A stretch of DNA of 64,000 bases from Pseudoalteromonas shioyasakiensis (GCF_019134595.1 NZ_CP077771.1:744001-808000), one strand, 5' to 3'; shown: positions 1 through 8,970, counted from the first letter of the stretch. Made by a program: numbers and translations. Notes: generated from the letters alone by a model not told the origin.

Positions 1-470
1 AGCAAAACCAATTTAGCGAATTAGGTGGCTACGGATTATTACTGAGCGATGGTGCCAGTGGTGGTTGGTTAGGCTTACAACTTTGCCGTAAAGCATTTGA
101 AGTACTTGATGGCGTTGCGCAAAGTTCTGCTGCAATAGATACCCTACTCACCCAGCTTAACTGTGACTCAAGCCAAGCGTTAAGCCAGCGTTTAATATCA
201 GCGCGCCCTGCTGAACTTGCCAAATTTGCGCCGCTTGTTTTTAGCCATTCTGACGATGCTTTTTGTCAGCAATTAATCAATGAAGCATGCGCATACATTA
301 CCCGCTATATCACTTACTTTGAAAAACAAGCTATTGAAAACGTTACTTTGATGGGCGGTATTGCTAGTGCTATCACGCCTTACTTAACTGATGCCAGTAA
401 AGCGCGTTTAACCCCCGCCCTTGCCAGTGCAGAGCAAGGGGCTATTTTAATGGCAAGAGCTGCAATTTAA
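1..470 (+). CDS. BadF/BadG-type sugar kinase, C-terminal part (partial)
   Basis: The window opens inside this gene; only the last 155 or so codons are present, read in the frame whose codons begin at base 3. The visible protein has a glycine-rich LSDGASGGWLG stretch near its start and a GGIASAITPYL segment followed by AEQGAILMARAAI at the C-terminus. These match the second actin-like lobe of the BadF/BadG/BcrA/BcrD ATPase family, which in gammaproteobacteria includes N-acetylglucosamine kinases. Phosphorylation of an amino sugar in the cytoplasm is therefore likely but inferred. Its stop codon overlaps the stop of the convergent AraC-type regulator by a few bases. It may belong to an amino-sugar cluster lying before the window rather than to the sugar cluster that follows. 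Confidence 0.75.
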   Translation, partial: QNQFSELGGYGLLLSDGASGGWLGLQLCRKAFEVLDGVAQSSAAIDTLLTQLNCDSSQALSQRLISARPAELAKFAPLVFSHSDDAFCQQLINEACAYITRYITYFEKQAIENVTLMGGIASAITPYLTDASKARLTPALASAEQGAILMARAAI

Positions 471-1192
471 TCGCCTAATTGCGAGCGCATTTGTGAAGGG
501 ATTTCACCAAACAAACGCCGAAATTGTTTGCTGAAGTAACTTGGTTCAGAAAACCCACACTGATAAGCCACTTGTGAAATAGGCAGTTGCGTTTCAATTA
601 GCAGCTTGCGAGCATTTTCGAGGCGTACTTCGTTAATAAATTGATTGGGTGTTTTTGCTAAGTGCTTTTTAAAGCGGCGCTCTAAAGCACTCACTGACAA
701 GTGTGCAAGCTCTGCCAATTCATCAATGCTGATCTGACGATGATAATGCTCGCGAATAAATTTTACCGGCTCTTCAATTGCCCTTACATGAGAAAGCGCT
801 TTTGAGGTTTTTTGTAGATGTCGGGTCACCCCGTAGGTGCCAATCACATTACCATCGTGATCTTTTAAAGCATGCTTTGAGGTTGAAAACCAACCAAGCT
901 CACCTTGTTGGGTTTGGTTAAGCTCTAAACGGTCGGTTACTATGTAGCCTTCCATCACCCGTTTATCGTCATTGACGTACTGAAACGCGAGGTGCTTTGG
1001 CGAAAAATCGAAGTCTGTTTTTAGCAATATTTGCTCCAGTGTTTTATAACCCTGATGCTCAATAAAATGCTGATTACAATGCAAGATTCTACTATCTGTG
1101 TCTTTTACCCAAAAGAGGATATCTGGCAGTAAATCAAATGCAGCAATTAGCTGATTTACGCCAGCTTTTTTTATTATTTCTTGAATATCCAT
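467..1192 (-). CDS. PAS domain AraC-family transcriptional regulator
   Basis: This 241-residue protein has a PAS-like sensor domain at about residues 10-125 (FDLLPDILFWVKDTDSRILHCN, a typical PAS start) and an AraC/XylS double helix-turn-helix at about 140-241, including the second-helix signature VAYQCGFSEPSYFSKQFRR. It would bind DNA in the cytoplasm and respond to a small molecule held by the PAS fold. It is divergent from the sugar cluster starting at 1356, with 163 bases between them, so it is the obvious candidate local regulator of that cluster. The effector cannot be deduced. AraC proteins with PAS rather than cupin sensors are often tied to sugar catabolism. Confidence 0.88.
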   Translation of the reverse strand: MDIQEIIKKAGVNQLIAAFDLLPDILFWVKDTDSRILHCNQHFIEHQGYKTLEQILLKTDFDFSPKHLAFQYVNDDKRVMEGYIVTDRLELNQTQQGELGWFSTSKHALKDHDGNVIGTYGVTRHLQKTSKALSHVRAIEEPVKFIREHYHRQISIDELAELAHLSVSALERRFKKHLAKTPNQFINEVRLENARKLLIETQLPISQVAYQCGFSEPSYFSKQFRRLFGEIPSQMRSQLGD

Positions 1193-1355
1193 CGCTTAAT
1201 TTTGTCTCTATAAAGAACAACCCTATATATTTTAAACGCCGATTTTGTTGCATTGTCAACCGAATTTTTATTAGCGCTTATTGGCTAAGCTTTCCTATTA
1301 TCAATAACATGACATTAACAGTAGCAGACGCTATTTAAATTTAGGAGCGCTTAAG

Positions 1356-2516
1356 ATGAGCAAAGCTAAGATCCGCATGGCAATGGTAGGCGGTGGCGAT
1401 GGTGCCTTCATTGGCGCTATTCATCGAATTGCAGCGCGATTAGACGGAATGATTGAGCTTGTTGCAGGTGCATTCAGTTCAGACGCAAACAAATGTAAAG
1501 CAACTGGCGAACTACTTGGGCTTGATAGCAGCCGTTGCTACGAAAGTTACCAAACGCTATTTACCGAAGAGGCAAAATTACCCGCTGATCAGCGTATTGA
1601 TTTTGTGGCTATTGTCACGCCAAACCATTTACATTTTCCGGTCGCGAAAATGGCGCTTGAGTATGGCTTTCATGTGCTCTCAGATAAACCTGCAACGCTC
1701 ACTCTCGCAGAAGCAGAGCAATTACAAAGCATCATTGCAAAGCAGCAGGTTTTATATGGGTTAACCCACACTTACACCGGTTACCCAATGGTCAAAGAAG
1801 CCAAGCATCGCGTAAAAGCAGGCGAGCTCGGCACCATACGTAAAGTGATTGTTGAGTACACCCAAGGCTGGTTATCTCAAAGTGAAGACGAGGGCTCAAA
1901 GCAAGCGAGCTGGCGTTTAGACACCAGTAAGGCTGGCATTAGTTGTTGTATGGGCGACATTGGCGTGCATGCAGCTAACTTAGCCGAGTATGTCTCTGAT
2001 CTCGAAATCACCGAGCTTTGCGCCGACTTAAACCATGTAGTCGAAGGCCGAGCCCTTGATGATGATGGCACTGTGCTACTTAGATTCAATAATGGTTGCA
2101 AAGGCGTTTTACTGGCAAGCCAAATTGCAGTTGGTGATGAAAACAACTTACACCTGCGTATTTATGGCGATAAAGCCAGTCTTGAATGGTCGCAACTTGA
2201 ACCTAATAGCTTATGGCTAAGAGGCCACAATCAAGCCGCAACATTACTTAGAGCGGGCGTAGGAGAATTACACCCTGACACACAAAATGCTCTGCGCGCT
2301 CCTGCCGGTCACCCAGAGGGCTACCTTGAAGCATTTGCCAACATTTACCGCAATTTTGCAGCGCAGATCCATGCATTTAAGCAAGGCGACAACGCAACAA
2401 ATTCAGCATTTGATGTGCCAGGCATCAATGAGGCTGTGCGTGGCATGGCGTTTATTGAGCACGTTGTAGCTTCTTCAAAACAAGATACTAAATGGCACAA
2501 ATTACAGATTGGATAA
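1356..2516 (+). CDS. Gfo/Idh/MocA family sugar oxidoreductase
   Basis: The product is a 386-residue NAD(P)-dependent oxidoreductase without a signal peptide, so it is cytoplasmic. The N-terminal Rossmann domain carries the dinucleotide loop [10 protein letters not shown] (residues 11-20), and the family's EKP motif appears as D110-K111-P112. The C-terminal domain has the GDIGVHAAN segment with D201 and H205, the usual substrate-binding and catalytic positions. A good ribosome site (AGGAG) precedes the ATG. It is the first gene of a tightly spaced cluster with an isomerase, a transporter and a GMC dehydrogenase. In that context it probably interconverts a sugar or glycoside and its keto form; the direction and substrate are not known. 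Confidence 0.88.
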   Translation: MSKAKIRMAMVGGGDGAFIGAIHRIAARLDGMIELVAGAFSSDANKCKATGELLGLDSSRCYESYQTLFTEEAKLPADQRIDFVAIVTPNHLHFPVAKMALEYGFHVLSDKPATLTLAEAEQLQSIIAKQQVLYGLTHTYTGYPMVKEAKHRVKAGELGTIRKVIVEYTQGWLSQSEDEGSKQASWRLDTSKAGISCCMGDIGVHAANLAEYVSDLEITELCADLNHVVEGRALDDDGTVLLRFNNGCKGVLLASQIAVGDENNLHLRIYGDKASLEWSQLEPNSLWLRGHNQAATLLRAGVGELHPDTQNALRAPAGHPEGYLEAFANIYRNFAAQIHAFKQGDNATNSAFDVPGINEAVRGMAFIEHVVASSKQDTKWHKLQIG

Positions 2517-2522
2517 AAAAGA

Positions 2523-3575
2523 ATGAATAAAATCAAAGGGCCAGCAATATTTTTGGCGCAGTTTATTTCAGATCAAGCCCCGTTCAATAGCTTTCAAGGT
2601 TTATGTGAATGGGCAAGCGGTTTAGGTTACAAAGCGATTCAAGTGCCAACCTCAAACCCGACTATTTTCGATTTAGAAAAAGCAGCTCAAAGCCAGCAAT
2701 ACTGCGATGAAGTCACTGGTATTGCTACAGAGTATGGACTTACAATTTCAGAGCTATCAACACATTTGCAAGGCCAGTTAATTGCTGTGCACCCAGCGTA
2801 CGATGAAATGTTCGATAATTTTGCCGCAGAGCATGTTAAAGGCAACCCTGCTGCACGTACTAAGTGGGCAACAGAGCAACTGATGCTAGCTGCTAAAGCA
2901 AGTAACAACCTTGGCTTATCAACCCATGCGACGTTCTCGGGTTCTTTTTTATGGCATACCTTTTACCCGTGGCCACAGCGTCCACAAGGACTTGTTGAAC
3001 AAGGCTTTAGTGAGCTAGCTAAGCGTTGGTTACCCATTTTAGATTGCTTTGATGAGCATGGCGTGGATGTGTGTTATGAATTGCATCCAGGTGAAGATCT
3101 GCATGATGGTGTGACATTTGAGCGCTTTTTAGCGGCAACCAATAATCACCCACGCGTGAATATTCTTTATGATCCGAGCCACTTCGTACTGCAACAGCTC
3201 GACTATTTAGCGTTTATCGATATTTATCATTCGCGCATTAAGGCGTTTCATGTCAAGGATGCCGAATTTATTGCAAATGGCCGCTCAGGTGTTTATGGCG
3301 GATTTCAAAACTGGCAAGACCGACCAGGACGTTTTCGTTCTTTAGGTGATGGCCAAGTAGATTTTAAGCAAATCTTTAGCAAGTTAACTCAATATGGTTT
3401 TGATGGTTGGGCTGTACTTGAATGGGAATGCTGCTTAAAGCACCCAGAAGATGGGGCAAGAGAAGGCGCTGAGTTTATTAAAGCACACTTAATAAACCCA
3501 ACAGACAAAGCCTTTGACGATTTTGCCAGTGGCACAACAAACACTGAGCGTAATAATCGAATTTTAGGTTTATAA
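2523..3575 (+). CDS. Sugar phosphate isomerase/epimerase (xylose isomerase-like TIM barrel)
   Basis: This 350-residue cytoplasmic protein is of the AP endonuclease 2/xylose isomerase-like TIM-barrel family. Probable metal ligands are readable: E186 and H188 in YELHPGED, D217 and H220 in YDPSHF, H243 in FHVKDAE, and E300 in LEWECC. The gene starts six bases after the preceding oxidoreductase stop, so the two are co-transcribed. Relatives act as epimerases or isomerases on sugars and inositols, and some family members act as lyases on 3-keto sugars. The pairing with a Gfo/Idh/MocA enzyme favours work on a keto sugar. A second, exported member of the same fold lies at 8055. Confidence 0.85.
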   Translation: MNKIKGPAIFLAQFISDQAPFNSFQGLCEWASGLGYKAIQVPTSNPTIFDLEKAAQSQQYCDEVTGIATEYGLTISELSTHLQGQLIAVHPAYDEMFDNFAAEHVKGNPAARTKWATEQLMLAAKASNNLGLSTHATFSGSFLWHTFYPWPQRPQGLVEQGFSELAKRWLPILDCFDEHGVDVCYELHPGEDLHDGVTFERFLAATNNHPRVNILYDPSHFVLQQLDYLAFIDIYHSRIKAFHVKDAEFIANGRSGVYGGFQNWQDRPGRFRSLGDGQVDFKQIFSKLTQYGFDGWAVLEWECCLKHPEDGAREGAEFIKAHLINPTDKAFDDFASGTTNTERNNRILGL

Positions 3576-3609
3576 AACCGACAACAATAGAACACACAGG
3601 ACACACAAT

Positions 3610-4830
3610 ATGGACAACAATAATTATAACCGCATAGTCTTTCGGCTTTGCTGTATAGCACTGATTGTGACCTCTATGACCTTTGCCATTCGAGCTGGTA
3701 TTTTGGGTCAACTTGGCAGTGAGTTTGACTTAACCGACACCGAATTAGGTTGGGTTAATGCCATGGCATTTTTAGGTTTTCCGGTTGCGACTATGGTCGG
3801 CGGTATTATTTATAATGCCATTGGCGCGAAGAAATTAGTGGCGTTAGCCTTTATCTGTCATTTACTTGGCCTTGTTTTGACCATAACAGCTGATGGTTTT
3901 TGGGGCTTACTGGTTTCTACCTTTTTAATTGGCTTTGCCAACGGCGCTGTTGAAGCTGGCTGTAACCCGCTGATTGCAGAAATGTACCCTAAAAATACCA
4001 CCACTATGCTAAACCGTTTTCATGTTTGGTTCCCTGGTGGCATTGTGATTGGCGCGCTTGCGTCTAACTTTATGTCGGGAGCAGGTTTAAACTGGCAATG
4101 GCAAGTAGCGTTAATTTTAATTCCTACGGTTATCTATGGCGCTATGCTAATCAAAGCACAATTTCCACGCTTTGATACGCTTACTCACTCTACCAGCAGC
4201 AATATTCGCCACTTATTTACGCCGTTATACATCTTTTTAATTGCCTGTATGACGTTTACCGCAACCACTGAATTTGGCACACAACAATGGATTGAGCGTA
4301 TTTTAGGTTCATCGGGTGCCTCTCCTATGGTGGTATTAGCCTTGATCACTGGCCTAATGGCGGTTGGTCGCTTCTTTGCAGGCCCTATTGTGCATAAGCT
4401 CAACCCTACTGGTGTATTACTTGGATCTGCCATTTGTGCAAGCTTAGGTATCTTTATGATGAGCCAAGCCGAGGGCAGCATGATTTATCTAGCAGCGATG
4501 CTTTTTGCACTTGGCGTAACCTACTTTTGGCCGACCATGCTTGGCTGCGTTGCTGAATACATTCCAAAGTCAGGGGCGCTGGGTATGTCATTAATGGGCG
4601 GTGCAGGCATGTTTGCTATGAGCATCTGGAACCCTGTAATTGGAAGCTGGATAGATACGGCACGCTCATCAGCAGAGGCAAGTGGCGCTAGCGCTGAACA
4701 AATTGAAATTTTAGCCGGACAGGCTGTATTACAAAACCTACTGATCTTCCCAATTGTTTTAATCGTCGCATTCATTGGGTTGCATTTAGTAATTAATAAC
4801 AACAAACGCACCGAAAAATGTGCGTCTTAA
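3610..4830 (+). CDS. MFS transporter, sugar importer type
   Basis: The product is a 406-residue, strongly hydrophobic protein with the roughly twelve membrane segments of the major facilitator superfamily. The N-terminus begins a first membrane helix after about ten polar residues, and the loop after helix 2 carries GAKKLVALAF, in the place of the usual MFS basic signature. It lies between the cytoplasmic pair (oxidoreductase, isomerase) and the secreted enzymes (DUF1080, GMC dehydrogenase). It most likely carries the sugar or keto-sugar product of the periplasmic enzymes across the inner membrane. It belongs with FucP/sugar-type MFS proteins more than with drug exporters, but substrate assignment is inference from position. 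Confidence 0.82.
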   Translation: MDNNNYNRIVFRLCCIALIVTSMTFAIRAGILGQLGSEFDLTDTELGWVNAMAFLGFPVATMVGGIIYNAIGAKKLVALAFICHLLGLVLTITADGFWGLLVSTFLIGFANGAVEAGCNPLIAEMYPKNTTTMLNRFHVWFPGGIVIGALASNFMSGAGLNWQWQVALILIPTVIYGAMLIKAQFPRFDTLTHSTSSNIRHLFTPLYIFLIACMTFTATTEFGTQQWIERILGSSGASPMVVLALITGLMAVGRFFAGPIVHKLNPTGVLLGSAICASLGIFMMSQAEGSMIYLAAMLFALGVTYFWPTMLGCVAEYIPKSGALGMSLMGGAGMFAMSIWNPVIGSWIDTARSSAEASGASAEQIEILAGQAVLQNLLIFPIVLIVAFIGLHLVINNNKRTEKCAS

Positions 4831-4854
4831 GCAAGTAAATCGTCGAGGAACACT

Positions 4855-5547
4855 ATGTTTAAATCTCTTAAAGCACTGACTTTAATGCTCACCGTTAGTA
4901 GCTGTGCACTCGCTAATGCGGCTGACAATCAGCTTACACAACAAGAAAAGCAAGCTGGCTGGCAGTTGTTGTTTGACGGCAAAGATATGTCGCAGTGGCG
5001 TAATTTTAAAAGCGAATCTTTAAATCCTGCATGGGTCGTTGAAGATGGCGCTATGACATTAACCAAAGGTGGCGGTGATCTGCTTACTAAAAAGCAATAC
5101 CAAAACTTTGAATTGCAGATTGATTGGAAAATCTCTACCAAAGGCAATAGCGGTATTTTTGTATTAGCTGATGAAACCGGACAGATGATTTACTCTCATG
5201 CGCCTGAAATTCAAATTATCGATAACGAAGAACACCCAGATACCGAAATTGACTCGCACTTAGCGGGGTCAATTTACGATTTATTTGCTGCACCAGTTGC
5301 GGTGCACAAACCAGCAAATAGCTGGAACCATGTACGCATTAAAATGCAAGACAACCACTTACAAGTTTGGCAAAACGGTATCAGCACCACCAGCATTGTA
5401 ATTGGTAGTACAACATGGAACACCCTTGTTAAAGGCAGTAAGTTTGCAACCTGGAAAAACTTTGCAACGGCTGAACAAGGTCATATCGGGCTTCAAGACC
5501 ATGGTGACAAAGTGTGGTTTAAAAATATAAAAATCAAGGAGCTATAA
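4855..5547 (+). CDS. Secreted DUF1080 (3-keto-disaccharide hydrolase) protein
   Basis: The 230-residue product has an export signal at residues 1-22 ending ALANA, followed by a DUF1080 concanavalin-like beta-sandwich: GWQLLFDGKDMSQWRNF near the start, then GNSGIFVLAD, PEIQIIDNEEHPD and GHIGLQDHGDKVWFKNIKI, all hallmark blocks of this family. Cys17 in VSSC could serve as a lipobox, so it may be a lipoprotein rather than soluble; this is uncertain. Characterised DUF1080 proteins cleave 3-keto-glycosides. The gene ends one base before the GMC dehydrogenase start, so the enzyme that makes a keto glycoside and the one that could cleave it are translated together. Confidence 0.85.
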   Translation: MFKSLKALTLMLTVSSCALANAADNQLTQQEKQAGWQLLFDGKDMSQWRNFKSESLNPAWVVEDGAMTLTKGGGDLLTKKQYQNFELQIDWKISTKGNSGIFVLADETGQMIYSHAPEIQIIDNEEHPDTEIDSHLAGSIYDLFAAPVAVHKPANSWNHVRIKMQDNHLQVWQNGISTTSIVIGSTTWNTLVKGSKFATWKNFATAEQGHIGLQDHGDKVWFKNIKIKEL

Positions 5548-5548
5548 G

Positions 5549-7228
5549 ATGTCTGATTTTAAACATAAGGTATTAGTTGTTGGCTCTGGTGCTGGCGGTG
5601 CAATGGCCGCTTATACGCTAACTAAACTTGGCCACAAAGTGTTATTACTTGAAGCTGGCCGTAATTATGACCCGAAAACAGAAAGCCCGATGTTTCGTCG
5701 TAACAACGAAGCCCCTCTTATGGGTGCAGGTAACAAAGACAAAAACTTTGGCTTTTACGATGCAACTGTTGATGGCGGCTGGCAAGTACCTGATGAGCCA
5801 TATACGAGCGCCAAAGGGAGCGACTTTTATTGGTGGCGCGCACGTATGCTAGGTGGTCGAACTAACCACTGGGGCCGCTATTCATTACGCTTTAGTGAAC
5901 ACGATTTTAAAGGCAAAAGCCGTGATGGTCATGGTGCCGACTGGCCATTTGAATACGCTGATTTAGCACCTTGGTACGATAAAACCGAAGAACTTGTGGG
6001 TGTATGTGGTACTAATACTGGCCATGAAGATATGCCTGATTCGTCACCGGGTATTTTACAGCCGCCACCAAAGCCGCGTGTTCCTGAGCTTTTAATTGCC
6101 GCTTCTGCAAAGAAAATGGGCATTCAAGCAGTGCCGATGCATCGCGCGGTATTAACTCGCCCTAAAGATGATCGCATGGCCTGTTTTTATGCGACGCCTT
6201 GTGGCTCTGGTTGCTCAATTGGTGCTGCTTTCCAAACTACGACATCATTACTGCCAATGGCAAAAGCCACCGGAAACTTAAAAGTCATTACCGATGCTAT
6301 GGTTAAATCAGTTAAGGTTGATGAGCAAGGTAAAGTCACTGGCGTCACTTATGTTGATAAACACACAATAACCGAACATGCTATTGATGCCGATGTGGTT
6401 ATCTTAGCCGCCAGCGCCTGTGAATCAGCGCGTATTTTATTAAATTCAAAAAATAAAAAGCACCCAAAAGGCCTTGCTAACTCAAGTGGCCAAGTAGGTC
6501 GAAACTTGATGGATTCGACAGGTGCATGGTTAGGTGCGCAAATCCCGGCACTCAAAGGTCGCCCACGTTATAACGAAGATGGACACACCGCTAACCACTT
6601 ATTTATTCCTTGGTGGGGTCATCAAGCACAAGCTAACAATGAATTAGATTTCCCACGTGGCTATCACTTTGAAATTGGCGGTGGCTTTAGACAACCGGGC
6701 TCGGGTGTATCGGGTGATAAACAAGGCTATGGCCCTGCCCTTAAACAGCAAATTCGTGATGCATATGGTTCTTACGTTGGTTTTGCTCTGCGTGGCGAGA
6801 TGCTACCGAACAAGGATACCTACATGGAAATTGACGAAAACGTTAAAGACAAATGGGGTATTCCGGTATCAAAGTTCCACTTTAAGTGGTCAGATAGAGA
6901 GTTAAAGCAAATCGAACATGGTTTAAAAACCGCGAAGCAAATTTTAGAAAACATGGGTGCGACCGTTGGCGAACTCCCGCCTGCTGAAAAAGCAATTTCA
7001 AAAGGTGGCGAAATCATTCACGAAGTGGGCACGACACGAATGGGGAGCTCAAAGAAAGACTCTGTCACCAATCAATGGGGTCAAACATGGGATTGTAATA
7101 ACCTATTTGTAATGGATGCCGGTGTATTTGCTTCTAACCCTCATAAAAACTGTACGCTCACCATCATGACACTGGCAATGCGTAATTCAACTTGGCTTGC
7201 TCAACAAATTGATAACGGGGTACTTTAA
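5549..7228 (+). CDS. GMC family FAD dehydrogenase (glucoside/gluconate dehydrogenase large subunit)
   Basis: This 559-residue flavoprotein begins with an FAD-binding Rossmann motif VVGSGAGG (G12, G14, G17) followed by KVLLLEAG, and ends with the GMC C-terminal signatures HEVGTTRMG (H491) and NPHKNCTLTIMTLA (H532, N534). It resembles the large subunit of membrane-bound gluconate, sorbitol and glucose/glycoside 3-dehydrogenases. It has no signal of its own; such subunits are exported by the Tat system bound to the small subunit, which is the next gene. Electrons are normally passed to a cytochrome c subunit; none is encoded in this cluster. Oxidation of a sugar at C3 fits the neighbouring DUF1080 protein but is inferred. 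Confidence 0.88.
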   Translation: MSDFKHKVLVVGSGAGGAMAAYTLTKLGHKVLLLEAGRNYDPKTESPMFRRNNEAPLMGAGNKDKNFGFYDATVDGGWQVPDEPYTSAKGSDFYWWRARMLGGRTNHWGRYSLRFSEHDFKGKSRDGHGADWPFEYADLAPWYDKTEELVGVCGTNTGHEDMPDSSPGILQPPPKPRVPELLIAASAKKMGIQAVPMHRAVLTRPKDDRMACFYATPCGSGCSIGAAFQTTTSLLPMAKATGNLKVITDAMVKSVKVDEQGKVTGVTYVDKHTITEHAIDADVVILAASACESARILLNSKNKKHPKGLANSSGQVGRNLMDSTGAWLGAQIPALKGRPRYNEDGHTANHLFIPWWGHQAQANNELDFPRGYHFEIGGGFRQPGSGVSGDKQGYGPALKQQIRDAYGSYVGFALRGEMLPNKDTYMEIDENVKDKWGIPVSKFHFKWSDRELKQIEHGLKTAKQILENMGATVGELPPAEKAISKGGEIIHEVGTTRMGSSKKDSVTNQWGQTWDCNNLFVMDAGVFASNPHKNCTLTIMTLAMRNSTWLAQQIDNGVL

Positions 7229-7230
7229 TT

Positions 7231-7986
7231 ATGCATCATCGTAACGAACACGACTCATATAACTATGTTTCTAACATGAGCCGCCGTGAGTCTTTAAAAT
7301 GGCTTGGTCTATTAGCTGCGGGCTCGGCGATTGGTTTAACTGCTGGCTGCACAAAAGCACTGGAAGATGACGTTTCAGTCTCTGCAAAAGAGCATTGGCC
7401 TGATTTAGATATCAAGCCTGTAACCGCTAAAGGCTATGGTCAAGATCCAAATTTGGTGATGCCACCAGAATCACCTTGGCCACTGACCTTAACAGCAGAC
7501 GAACTCACGTTAGTAGCGCTTTTATCTGATTACATTGTGCCGCGCGAAGGTTCTATTCCTTCAGCCAGTGAGCTACAAGTACCGGCAGTTATTAATGAAT
7601 GGGTGAGCGCACCTTATGAAGGCCAACAACGCGATAGAATTAAAATTTTAAATTCATTAGCGTGGCTTAACGATGAAGCACAGCTTCGTTTTAAAAAGCA
7701 ATTTGTTGCACTTAACGAAAAGCAACACCGCGCGATTTTAGACGATATTGCGTTTTTAAATGAGCAAACACCTCTGCAATTTCAGCGTATTGGTAAAGCC
7801 TTTTTACGCTTTAAAGAGTTAGTGCTTGCTGCCTTTTTCTGTACACCTGAAGGCTGTAAAGACATAGGTTACCTTGGTAATGTGCCTATTGCAGGTGATT
7901 ACCCAGGTCCTTCTGATGAAGCAAAAACCCATTTAGATCAGGTTTTAGCTGAGCTTGGTTTAAGCGAGTACGCCTATATCGATTAA
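7231..7986 (+). CDS. Gluconate 2-dehydrogenase subunit 3 family Tat lipoprotein
   Basis: This 251-residue protein carries a twin-arginine signal (SRRESLKWLG, R18-R19) followed by a hydrophobic stretch and a clear lipobox LTAGC with Cys40. It should thus be exported folded and anchored to a membrane by lipid. The rest matches the gluconate 2-dehydrogenase subunit 3 family, the small partner needed for export and function of GMC dehydrogenases; the AAFFCTPEGCKDIGYLGN block with two cysteines is characteristic. It starts two bases after the GMC gene, which supports a one-to-one complex. An alternative start at the methionine just before SRRES (base 7276) would give a more usual Tat signal length. 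Confidence 0.87.
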   Translation: MHHRNEHDSYNYVSNMSRRESLKWLGLLAAGSAIGLTAGCTKALEDDVSVSAKEHWPDLDIKPVTAKGYGQDPNLVMPPESPWPLTLTADELTLVALLSDYIVPREGSIPSASELQVPAVINEWVSAPYEGQQRDRIKILNSLAWLNDEAQLRFKKQFVALNEKQHRAILDDIAFLNEQTPLQFQRIGKAFLRFKELVLAAFFCTPEGCKDIGYLGNVPIAGDYPGPSDEAKTHLDQVLAELGLSEYAYID

Positions 7987-8016
7987 CTTTCCCCCTTGTG
8001 TTATTTGTAACACAGT

Positions 8017-8043
8017 GCAGGGGGTCAGCCCCTGCTTTTTTTT
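8017..8043 (+). terminator. Rho-independent terminator within the sugar cluster
   Basis: GCAGGGG at 8017-8023 pairs with CCCCTGC at 8029-8035 and is followed by eight T residues. A second small hairpin (GTGTTA/TAACAC) precedes it. It lies between the Tat lipoprotein gene and the exported isomerase, so transcription of the last gene is reduced or starts separately. Confidence 0.85.
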
Positions 8044-8054
8044 AGGATTGAAGT

Positions 8055-8885
8055 ATGTTTAAAACCCGCATTTTATTGCTCATTATTAGCCTTGTATTTA
8101 GTGGTCAATTATTCGCAAAACTGCCAGTGAGTGTGCAGCTATGGTCAGTCAAAGACACCTTAAAAAATGACTTTCATGGTACGCTTAAGTCTCTTGCCGA
8201 AATGGGGTTTGACGGCGTGGAGTTTGCCGGAGACTTTGGCCCATACTCAAATAATCCAGCAGCCTTAAAAGCAGAGCTCAGTGAATTAGGCTTAGTTGCC
8301 AGTAGTGCCCATATAGGCTTTGATGCACTCAGTGAAAACACTATTGATAGCACCCTGCTGTTTTACAAGACCCTTGGCGTTACTACACTTTATGTACCTT
8401 GGGATGAAAGAGCATGGCACCCTGAGGGAGTTAAATCTCTGGTTAAAGAGCTTACTAAAGTCAGTGATTATGCAACTCGCTTTGATATGAAGATCGGTTT
8501 TCACAATCATAATAAAGAGTTTAATGCTTTTAATAATGCAACGTTTTGGGATTACATTGCCAGTAATACTCCCAAGACCATGCCATTGCAGTTAGATATT
8601 GGCTGGGTCAATTACGCTGCTAAAGATCCAATCTACTTTATTAAAAAGTACCCTAACCGCACTCTTGCAACACACATTAAAGTACGTACGATTCAGGGTA
8701 GCAACATGAGCCCGATTATCGGCGAAAACAACATTGATTGGCCTGCCATCATCGATACTTTAGAGTCGCACGGCAACACCAAGTGGTTAGTGCTTGAGCA
8801 AGAAGAATACCCAAACGGATTAACCCCACTACAAAGCGTTGCTAAATCAAAACAAAACTTAGATAAGATCTTACTTGGTTTGTAG
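8055..8885 (+). CDS. Exported sugar isomerase/epimerase-like TIM-barrel protein
   Basis: The 276-residue product has a classical signal peptide (hydrophobic residues 6-20, likely cleavage after QLFA) followed by an AP endonuclease 2/xylose isomerase-like barrel. Recognisable blocks are VQLWSVKD, GFDGVEFAGDFG, IGFHNHNKEF, QLDIGWV, THIKVR and LVLEQEEYPNG, which supply the usual metal-binding Glu, Asp and His. It is paralogous in fold to the cytoplasmic protein at 2523 but much shorter and exported. In a cluster with an exported GMC dehydrogenase and DUF1080 protein, it could act on a keto sugar in the periplasm, as an epimerase, isomerase or lyase. It has its own ribosome site (AGGATTGAAGT ATG) after a strong terminator. 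Confidence 0.82.
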   Translation: MFKTRILLLIISLVFSGQLFAKLPVSVQLWSVKDTLKNDFHGTLKSLAEMGFDGVEFAGDFGPYSNNPAALKAELSELGLVASSAHIGFDALSENTIDSTLLFYKTLGVTTLYVPWDERAWHPEGVKSLVKELTKVSDYATRFDMKIGFHNHNKEFNAFNNATFWDYIASNTPKTMPLQLDIGWVNYAAKDPIYFIKKYPNRTLATHIKVRTIQGSNMSPIIGENNIDWPAIIDTLESHGNTKWLVLEQEEYPNGLTPLQSVAKSKQNLDKILLGL

Positions 8886-8898
8886 GGTTTTTTTAGGA

Positions 8899-8927
8899 AT
8901 GAGCTCGCTTTAAACACGTGAGCTCAT
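8899..8927. repeat. Perfect 8-bp inverted repeat after the sugar cluster
   Basis: ATGAGCTC at 8899-8906 and GAGCTCAT at 8920-8927 form a perfect stem with a 13-base loop. No T-run follows on either strand, so it is only a weak terminator candidate. Confidence 0.45.
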
Positions 8928-8970
8928 GACTTGGGTTTAATTTAAATAGTCGTTCACTCATAGCTCTTTA

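Noticed and set aside
1193..1355. Operator of the PAS-AraC regulator in the divergent gap
   Set aside because: No convincing repeat or palindrome could be read, although the gap must hold two promoters.
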